Positions 1 to 4,421 of a DNA stretch of 7,449 nt are shown piece by piece. The position numbers and the translations under genes are program-made. Each line of letters opens with the position of its first letter. Within the stretch, counting starts at the first letter, position 1. The DNA lies in assembly GCA_022824605.1 (NCBI GenBank), contig JAJDZO010000201.1, positions 1 through 7,449 of the forward strand, read 5' to 3'. This DNA comes from Acidimicrobiia bacterium. GTDB taxonomy: Bacteria; Actinomycetota; Acidimicrobiia; Acidimicrobiales; Aldehydirespiratoraceae. The notes beneath the pieces were generated by a model. It was not told the DNA's origin. It searched no databases and saw only the letters and a program-made list of their open reading frames with translations.

Positions 1-1
1 C

Positions 2-325
2 GACCTGGTGCATGAGATGCATGTGCCGTTCACCCAGGCGGCTCTGGGGGTGCGGCTCGACTATGAGACTCTGGACGGCGCCGAGGAGATCGTGATTCCC
101 AAGGGCACCGAGACGGGCGCGGTGCTGCGGTTGCGGGGTCGGGGTGTTCCCCATGTGCGGGGCCGGGGCCGTGGCGACCTGCTCGTGCAGTTGGTGGTGG
201 ACGTGCCCGACGACCTCACCGGCGAACAGGAGGAGTTGGTGCGCCGGCTGGCCGAGTTGCGGGGCGAGGAGGTTGCCGCGCCGAGCGAGGGCCTGCTGGG
301 TCGCATCCGCACTGCGTTCCGGTGA
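2..325 (+). CDS. dnaJ: Chaperone protein DnaJ, C-terminal part (5' truncated by window edge)
   Basis: DnaJ (Hsp40) delivers unfolded clients to DnaK and stimulates its ATPase. Only the last 107 residues are present, so the J domain and zinc-finger region lie outside the window. The visible part opens with DLVHEMHVPFTQAALG, close to the family's DLxVxxxVPFxxAALG that begins C-terminal substrate-binding domain II. It continues with IPKGTETGAVLRLRGRGVP and GRGDLLVQLVVDVP, both characteristic of DnaJ. The tail (DLTGEQEELVRRLAEL, then GLLGRIRTAF) is typical of actinobacterial DnaJ ends. The stop overlaps the rsmE start in a GTGA, so the two are probably cotranscribed. The dnaJ-rsmE order is common in bacteria. 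No anomaly is seen in the visible part. Confidence 0.93.
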   Translation, partial: DLVHEMHVPFTQAALGVRLDYETLDGAEEIVIPKGTETGAVLRLRGRGVPHVRGRGRGDLLVQLVVDVPDDLTGEQEELVRRLAELRGEEVAAPSEGLLGRIRTAFR

Positions 326-1050
326 GCGGCCTGCCGACGGTCGCGGGCGACGGGCGGTCGGGTCCGCATGCGCTGGTCGCCGACGTGGACGCCCCCGAAC
401 TGGTAGCCGACGACCGGCACCACCTCGAGCGGGTGTTGCGGCTGCGTTCAGGAGATGTGCTGACTGTCGGCGACGGAGCGGGCCGTTGGCGTCCTTGCCG
501 ATTCGGGGATCGCATCGAGCCGGTGGGCGAGGTCGTGTCGGCAGCCGCGCCGCGCCCGGAGTCGGCGGTCGGTTTCGCGGTCCTCAAGGGGGGCCGGTCC
601 GAGACTGTCGTGCAGAAGCTCGTGGAGTTGGGAGTCGACCGGATCGTGCCCTTCGTGGCTGAGAGGTCGGTGGTGCGCTGGGATGAGGCCAAGACGGACC
701 GGCTCCTGCGGCGGTGGCGGCGCGTGGCCCGAGAGGCGGTGATGCAGTGTCGCCGGCTCTGGCTCCCGACGGTGGAGCCGGTGGCGGCCTTCGGTGCTCT
801 AGACCTTTCTGCGGCGGCGTTGGCTGTGCCGGAGGGCCGGAGGTTGGCCGACGGCGAGAACTTCGTGCTGGTCGGCCCCGAAGGCGGTTGGACCGACGCC
901 GAGTCGGCCGCGGTGGATCGCCATGTGTGCTTGGGTCCACACATCATGCGAGCGGAGACCGCCGCAATCGCCGCGGCCGTGTTGCTGGGGGCCCGTCGCA
1001 GCGGCCGCCTTCCAGCATCAGGCGATGTCAGCGGCGACTCACCTCGCTGA
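322..1050 (+). CDS. rsmE: 16S rRNA (uracil-1498-N3)-methyltransferase RsmE
   Basis: RsmE is a cytoplasmic SPOUT-class methyltransferase that uses S-adenosylmethionine to make m3U1498 in 16S rRNA. The 242 residues match the usual length. An N-terminal PUA-like part includes HHLERVLRLRSGD at about 33-45. The central VQKLVELGVDRIVPF (97-111) and RWRRVAREAVMQCRR (131-145) are family signatures. The SAM-binding trefoil-knot motifs are LVGPEGGW (183-190) and LGPHIMRAETAAIAA (204-218). The second usually reads LGPRILRxETA, so the Arg-to-His change is minor. The GTG start overlaps the dnaJ stop by 4 bases and has no clear Shine-Dalgarno, which suggests translational coupling. The last 23 bases run into the 3' end of a convergent small gene on the minus strand. 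Confidence 0.95.
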   Translation: MSGLPTVAGDGRSGPHALVADVDAPELVADDRHHLERVLRLRSGDVLTVGDGAGRWRPCRFGDRIEPVGEVVSAAAPRPESAVGFAVLKGGRSETVVQKLVELGVDRIVPFVAERSVVRWDEAKTDRLLRRWRRVAREAVMQCRRLWLPTVEPVAAFGALDLSAAALAVPEGRRLADGENFVLVGPEGGWTDAESAAVDRHVCLGPHIMRAETAAIAAAVLLGARRSGRLPASGDVSGDSPR

Positions 1051-1270
1051 TCTTGAACAGGTCTGCGGGCGTGAGCCTTGAGGGATCGGAGTCGTCGTGC
1101 GGATCCTGGCCGATGGTCGGTGCTGGGCCCACATCGCTGATCCGGAACCCGGCTGTCGGGGCTGGACCGATGTCGCTGATCGGATAGGTATCGGTGCTCG
1201 CCGCCGCGGCCGTGCTGGAGGCCAGTGACGCCGCGAGAGCGGAGGCTGCGATGAATCGGCGGGCGATCAT
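1028..1270 (-). CDS. Small secreted protein with short tandem repeat, function unknown
   Basis: This is an 80-residue protein of no family I recognise. The N-terminus is a clear Sec-type signal peptide: basic MIARR, a hydrophobic Ala/Ser-rich core to about residue 20, and a likely cleavage site in the TAAAAS segment near residue 25. The mature part would be only about 55 residues. It carries two 13-residue repeats, ISDIGPAPTAGFR and ISDVGPAPTIGQD, and a weaker third echo (FKISEV) near the C-terminus. Its ATG overlaps the stop of the upstream pseudokinase gene in TGATG, and no strong Shine-Dalgarno precedes it, so translation is probably coupled. This places it in the same extracytoplasmic unit as the pseudokinase's C-terminal domain. 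Its stop lies inside the 3' end of rsmE. The signal peptide and coupling make it more likely than not a real gene. Confidence 0.66.
   Translation of the reverse strand: MIARRFIAASALAASLASSTAAAASTDTYPISDIGPAPTAGFRISDVGPAPTIGQDPHDDSDPSRLTPADLFKISEVSRR
1116..1181. repeat. Two 27-base direct repeats at 39-base period inside the small secreted protein gene
   Basis: Bases 1116-1142 and 1155-1181 match at 22 of 27 positions. Their starts are 39 bases apart, which is 13 codons in frame, and they encode the ISD[IV]GPAPT repeats. The core TCGCTGATC also appears at 1044-1052, where it encodes the related ISE near the protein's end. Confidence 0.7.
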
Positions 1271-2559
1271 CAGGACTCGGCCGGGTTGAACAGCTGGGAA
1301 CCGCTAGTGGTGTACACCCGGAGCAGGTCGCACTGCCCGTGGGCCACCGCCTCAGCACCGGTGGGGGAGTCGACGCTCCAGCGGGCCGTCAAGGCGATGG
1401 TCCCGTCCGGCTCGGGCCAGGCGTCGAACAGCACCACGCCGCCGGTGCTGGGACGCACTATCGCTGCGGTGACTTGGCCGTCGCAGTCCCAGTCGCCGGT
1501 CTCCACGAAGTCGCCGGCGGCGCCCACTGCGTAGCGGCGTCCGCCGTGTTCAATGACCGCAGCCGCCTCCTGCATCGACACTGCCAGGTCAGCGTCGCCC
1601 TTCGGGCTCGCTTCTACAGGCCGCCCCCTGTCGTCGAGCTGATCGGGCGCGCTCGCCCGGCTCGTCGTGTCGACGGCGGTGGCCTCGCTCAACTCGCTTC
1701 GTTCCCTTGTGTGTGACGAATCTGTCGAAGCTGGCTGGTCGATGGCGGTGGCCGGTGCGGCCTGAGTGGACCCGATGCTCGGGTCTGCCCCGGATTCGGC
1801 GGCACCGGTCGGATCTTCGGGTGATGCTGCCGGTGGCGCCCCGTCGGCAGGGCCAGAGGATCCGCTGCGGGCACCGAGTGAGAAGGCGGCCACGACCGCC
1901 GCCGTGAAGGCGCCGGCGGCAACGAGCGACTTGGGCCGGAGTCGTGTCTTGGGCTTCGCAGCCTGGTCGCCGGCCGCGCCGCCTGCGGGGTCAGACCCGG
2001 TCGGCTTCTTGGTTGTGATCAGATCGAGTTGTCGGGCGAGTTCGCGTGCGTTGAGCATGCCCGCTCGGGCCGAGTCGGCTGCAGCGGCGAGCTTGTCCGC
2101 GATGGCGCCTCGGCCCAGCGATGAGTCGTGGCACAGTTCGCCCAGCGCGGCCACATCGGCCCCGCAGTTCTCGGGCGTGGCCTGCCCCGCTCGGGTCAGT
2201 CCGCACAGCACGGGACGGTCGCCGGCGCCGTGCAGTACGTGCGGCGCGGTGATCTGCAGGTGCGCTACGCCACTCTGGTGCAGGTCGGCCACGGTTGCCG
2301 CCAGCGCTGCCATCTGAGCGGCCCGTTCGGCCGGCTCGGTCACGGGCCGGGTGGCCCAGGTGTCGGCGTTCACGAACTCGGTGTGAAGGGCGCGCCCGCC
2401 GTCGGAGGTCTCGACGATGTCCACGAAGCGGACCAGGCCAGGATGGTCGAAACGTCGCAGCAGATCCGCCTCGCGCTCGATCTCGTCGGCCCGCTCGGCG
2501 GGAACCTGCTTGACCGCGACCAGCCGATCCGCGGACCGGCTGACCGTCACCGCGGCCAT
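1270..2559 (-). CDS. Membrane-anchored pseudokinase with extracytoplasmic GDWDCDG domain
   Basis: This 429-residue protein has a degenerate Ser/Thr kinase fold at about 1-180. Retained are the VAVK lysine (K17), the helix-C glutamate (E30, in READLLRRFDHPGLVRF) and the helix-F pattern ADVAALGEL (134-142). The catalytic HRDxKxxN stretch reads H100-L-Q-I-T-A-P-H107, so the catalytic Asp, Lys and Asn are all replaced. The DFG site reads VLCGL (117-121) with no Asp. The first beta strand of the glycine loop is also missing. Phosphotransfer is therefore unlikely, and a binding or scaffold role is inferred. One membrane helix (about 211-229, basic side inward) is followed by a Ser/Ala/Pro/Asp-rich linker (230-320) and a C-terminal outer domain. 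That domain has an FG-GAP-like DWDCDG acidic loop (356-361), an RPSTGGVVLFDAW stretch, and two cysteines (C359, C410) that could form a disulfide. AGAGGGA lies about 10-16 bases upstream of the ATG. It is coupled to the next gene through TGATG. Confidence 0.85.
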   Translation of the reverse strand: MAAVTVSRSADRLVAVKQVPAERADEIEREADLLRRFDHPGLVRFVDIVETSDGGRALHTEFVNADTWATRPVTEPAERAAQMAALAATVADLHQSGVAHLQITAPHVLHGAGDRPVLCGLTRAGQATPENCGADVAALGELCHDSSLGRGAIADKLAAAADSARAGMLNARELARQLDLITTKKPTGSDPAGGAAGDQAAKPKTRLRPKSLVAAGAFTAAVVAAFSLGARSGSSGPADGAPPAASPEDPTGAAESGADPSIGSTQAAPATAIDQPASTDSSHTRERSELSEATAVDTTSRASAPDQLDDRGRPVEASPKGDADLAVSMQEAAAVIEHGGRRYAVGAAGDFVETGDWDCDGQVTAAIVRPSTGGVVLFDAWPEPDGTIALTARWSVDSPTGAEAVAHGQCDLLRVYTTSGSQLFNPAES

Positions 2560-2568
2560 GAGCGGCCG

Positions 2569-2575
2569 ATCCCTC
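2569..2575 (-). promoter_or_regulatory. Likely Shine-Dalgarno of the pseudokinase gene
   Basis: Read on the minus strand, a GAGGGAT-type purine run lies about 9-14 bases before the ATG at 2559. The spacing is slightly long. No other ATG, GTG or TTG is in frame before the upstream stop at 2590-2592, so this ATG is the only usual start available. Confidence 0.4.
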
Positions 2576-2589
2576 TGAAAGACCCGGTG

Positions 2590-2603
2590 TCACAGTGCTG
2601 TGA
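2590..2603. promoter_or_regulatory. Perfect-arm palindrome TCACAG-TG-CTGTGA, candidate operator
   Basis: Two 6-base arms are exactly inverted around a 2-base centre, 31-44 bases upstream of the pseudokinase ATG. The site sits at the edge of the AT-rich intergenic stretch, downstream of the likely minus-strand promoter, where a repressor could act. I do not recognise it as the site of a known regulator. Confidence 0.35.
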
Positions 2604-2665
2604 TAGCTCTTGAGTTATGTGCATGACAGGAAAATACATAAACAATCCTGAAGACGCAACCAAGT
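2601..2665. promoter_or_regulatory. AT-rich divergent promoter region
   Basis: GC drops to about 38% (23 of 60 bases at 2601-2660), in sharp contrast with the surroundings. It lies between the divergent pseudokinase and DUF512 genes. On the minus strand, TTGCGT-N17-TATTTT and TTGGTT-N17-TATGTA are possible sigma-70-type elements. On the plus strand the same stretch offers TTGAGT-N18-ATACAT. None is a strong consensus, so the region is more certain than any individual box. Confidence 0.45.
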
Positions 2666-2710
2666 TGTGCCGGGGCATGCCGTCGACGGTGTCGGCGTGG
2701 GCACGGGCGT

Positions 2711-2716
2711 TACTCT
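2711..2716 (+). promoter_or_regulatory. Candidate -10 box TACTCT for a leaderless DUF512 transcript
   Basis: TACTCT fits the actinobacterial TANNNT -10 pattern and ends 6 bases before the ATG at 2723. Transcription starting about 7 bases past a -10 would begin at or next to the A of the ATG, giving a leaderless mRNA. No Shine-Dalgarno precedes this ATG, which is consistent. No clear -35 is seen. Confidence 0.4.
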
Positions 2717-2722
2717 TGGCTG

Positions 2723-4285
2723 ATGGCCGGTCCGCAGATCGTGGCTGTCGCGTCCGGGTCTCCGGCCGAACGAGCTGGGCTGAGGCCCGGCGACGAGGTT
2801 GCGGCCATCTCGGGCGAGGCGCCCCGCGATGTGATCCGCTGGCAGTTGCTCAGCGACGGAGCCGAGGTCCCCCTGCAAGTGGAGCGTGACGGCTCACGTT
2901 TCGCCGTGGTCGTCTCCAAGCGCGAGGGCGAGCCGCTGGGTGCCGAGGTCGATGCGGCGGTGTTCGACGGAGTGCAGACGTGCGACAACCACTGCGAGTT
3001 CTGCTTCGTACACCAGCTGCCGCGGGGTATGCGCCGGTCGCTGTACCTCAAGGACGACGACTACCGCCTGTCGTTCCTTTACGGGAACTTCACCACGCTC
3101 ACCCGGTTCACCGAACTCGACTACGAGCGGGTGGTCACCGAGCGGCTGTCACCGTTGTACGTGTCGATTCACGCCACCGACCCCGACGTGCGGGCCGCGA
3201 TCCTGCAGAACCGTCGCGGTGCGGTGTCGCTGCGTTGGCTGCGGCTGCTGCTCGATGCCGGTGTCGAGGTCCACGGGCAGGTGGTGGTATGCCCGGGCGT
3301 CAACGACGGCGACGTGCTGGCCGACACGCTCGCGGGCGTGCTCGACCGCTTCTGTGAGCTGACGACGCTGTGCGTGGTGCCCTTGGGGCTGTCGCAGTTC
3401 AATCGCCAGAGCCGGATGCGACTCCACACCGCAGCCGAGGCGGTGGCGGTCGTCGACCTCGTTGAGAGTTGGCAGTCGGTGTTCTTGCGGGTGCTCGGCC
3501 GCCGCCTGGCCTTCCTGGCCGATGAGTACTACCTGATGTGCGGACGCAGCTTCCCCGACTCGGAGCACTACGAGGGCTTCGACATGCACGAGGACGGCAT
3601 CGGCATGGCTCGAGCCTTCGAGACCGAGTTCATGAACGACGGTCACGCGCCCACCCCACCGCGCGCGGGCTTCTTCGCCTGGGTGGACGGTGCCCCCGCC
3701 GACGGCTACCGCGCTCCCCGCCAAGGATCAGCCGCCGAGGTGGTCGCCGGCCCCGACGCGCACCCCCGGCCCCAGGGCTCGGCTGCTGAGCCGGCGGCTG
3801 CGGGCGATACCCACCACGCGACCGGCAACGGTTCGCATGCCGAGGCGGTGGCCGGCCCGGGCATCCGCCGCTCGGCGTGCGGATCGGCTGGCAGCGCGGG
3901 GGCTGGTCAGGACAGCTCTGGTGTGCCGGTGTCGTTGGGGGCGCGTCGGGCCGATCGGGATGCGCCCGTTGCCGTGCTCACCGGCACTCTGGGCGCGGCG
4001 GTGGTGTCGCCGCTGGTGGCGTCGATTGGTCGCCGCGACGCACGGGTCGTCGCGGTCGAGAACCGGTTCTTCGGCGGCAACATCGGCGTGACCGGGCTCA
4101 TGGTGGGTGAGGACGTCGCCCGCGCCCTCGCGGGCGAGCCTGCGGGGCACCGCTATCTGTTGCCGGACGTGTGCCTCAGTCGCGGTCGTTTCCTCGACGG
4201 GATGGCCGTCGAGGAGCTACCCCGCCCGGTGGAGGTGGTCAGCACTCACGGACGCGCGCTGAGGCTGGCGTTGGAGCCGTCGTGA
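2723..4285 (+). CDS. PDZ / radical-SAM-like / DUF512 protein with repeat-bearing insertion
   Basis: This 520-residue protein belongs to the DUF512 family, whose reaction is not established. An N-terminal PDZ-like segment (about 5-45) includes SPAERAGLRPGDEVAAISG. A radical-SAM-like core follows, with cysteines C87, C91 and C94 in CDNHCEFC (CX3CX2C, as needed for a SAM-binding 4Fe-4S cluster). ADEYYLMCGRSFP and YEGFDMHEDGIGM (266-294) are family signatures. The C-terminal part contains VENRFFGGNIGVTGLMVGED (445-464) and LPDVCLSRGRFLDGM (480-494). It is about 80 residues longer than the usual size of roughly 440. The excess is an Ala/Gly/Pro-rich insertion at about 326-411 containing a 17-residue repeat. 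Neighbourhood with der is recurrent in bacteria and hints at a link with ribosome assembly or cell growth, but that is inference. The ATG follows a TACTCT box closely. The end, ALEPS with GTGA, is the model for the repeated cassette that follows. Confidence 0.9.
   Translation: MAGPQIVAVASGSPAERAGLRPGDEVAAISGEAPRDVIRWQLLSDGAEVPLQVERDGSRFAVVVSKREGEPLGAEVDAAVFDGVQTCDNHCEFCFVHQLPRGMRRSLYLKDDDYRLSFLYGNFTTLTRFTELDYERVVTERLSPLYVSIHATDPDVRAAILQNRRGAVSLRWLRLLLDAGVEVHGQVVVCPGVNDGDVLADTLAGVLDRFCELTTLCVVPLGLSQFNRQSRMRLHTAAEAVAVVDLVESWQSVFLRVLGRRLAFLADEYYLMCGRSFPDSEHYEGFDMHEDGIGMARAFETEFMNDGHAPTPPRAGFFAWVDGAPADGYRAPRQGSAAEVVAGPDAHPRPQGSAAEPAAAGDTHHATGNGSHAEAVAGPGIRRSACGSAGSAGAGQDSSGVPVSLGARRADRDAPVAVLTGTLGAAVVSPLVASIGRRDARVVAVENRFFGGNIGVTGLMVGEDVARALAGEPAGHRYLLPDVCLSRGRFLDGMAVEELPRPVEVVSTHGRALRLALEPS
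3722..3910 (+). repeat. Degenerate 51-bp (17-residue) tandem repeat inside the DUF512 gene
   Basis: Three units start near 3722, 3773 and 3827, with a partial fourth near 3878. In protein they read QGSAAEVVAGPDAHPRP, QGSAAEPAAAGDTHHATG and NGSHAEAVAGPGIRRSA, then CGSAGSAGAG. Spacing is 17-18 residues and always in frame. The tract accounts for most of the extra length of this family member and is likely a disordered loop. Confidence 0.6.
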
Positions 4286-4353
4286 GTTCGGTGGTGGGTG
4301 TCTCGGTGTTGGACCGGTGGGCAAGTCGGGCGTTCGCGCTGGAGCGGTCGTGA
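4282..4353 (+). CDS. Putative 23-residue minigene, cassette copy 1
   Basis: A complete short frame begins at a GTG overlapping the DUF512 stop (GTGA). GGAG at 4273-4276 gives a Shine-Dalgarno with a 5-base gap, and the frame ends at a TGA that overlaps the GTG of the next copy. The peptide starts MSSVVGVSVL and ends ALERS. Its start resembles the start of Der (MSPVVAV) and its end resembles the end of the DUF512 protein (ALEPS). It is too short to be recognised as a family. It may be translated only as a by-product of termination and reinitiation, or not at all. Confidence 0.4.
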   Translation: MSSVVGVSVLDRWASRAFALERS

Positions 4354-4417
4354 GTTCGGTGGTGGGTGTCTCGGTGTTGGAGCTGGGGGCGAGTCGGGCA
4401 CCGGCGCTGGAGCGGTC
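4282..4417 (+). repeat. Two tandem 68-bp stop/start cassettes between DUF512 gene and der
   Basis: Units 4282-4349 and 4350-4417 match at 60 of 68 positions, the first 32 bases being identical. A third partial copy is the start of der itself (GTGAGT[T/C]CGGTGGTGG at 4418-4433, 15 of 16 bases the same). On the left, the end of the DUF512 gene (4268-4281) matches the unit ends at 12 of 14 bases. Each junction carries GGAG, five bases, then GTGAGT. The period is not a multiple of three, so the three frames differ, yet each remains open to the next TGA. Confidence 0.85.
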
Positions 4418-4421
4418 GTGA
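4350..4421 (+). CDS. Putative 23-residue minigene, cassette copy 2
   Basis: This is the second complete short frame. The GTG overlaps the stop of copy 1, GGAG lies at 4341-4344 with a 5-base gap, and the TGA at 4419-4421 overlaps the der GTG. The peptide shares 19 of 23 residues with copy 1. The starts (MSSVVGVSVL) and ends (ALERS) are identical and only the middle has changed. Preservation of both frames and both overlaps could reflect selection on coupling, or simply a recent duplication. Confidence 0.4.
   Translation: MSSVVGVSVLELGASRAPALERS
4409..4420 (+). promoter_or_regulatory. Shine-Dalgarno and start that fix the beginning of der
   Basis: GGAG at 4409-4412, a 5-base gap and GTG at 4418 give a good initiation site. 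The protein then begins MSPVVAVVGRPNVGKST, as Der proteins normally do. An in-frame GTG further upstream (4298) would add 40 residues unlike any Der N-terminus and lies within the repeat cassette. Confidence 0.75.

Noticed and set aside
216..1358. Long minus-strand frame of 380 residues opposite rsmE
   Set aside because: It has an Arg/Pro/Ser-rich composition without motifs and is antisense to a clear rsmE, a normal artefact of GC-rich DNA.
2617..2889. Plus-strand frame of 90 residues starting in the AT-rich intergenic region
   Set aside because: It overlaps the PDZ part of the DUF512 gene in another frame, has Arg-rich content after 2720, and no Shine-Dalgarno or motif.
4298..4417. N-terminal extension of Der by 40 residues from a GTG at 4298
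   Set aside because: It falls inside the tandem cassette in the wrong frame of copies 1 and 2, has no family similarity, and the GTG at 4418 with GGAG gives the normal Der start.
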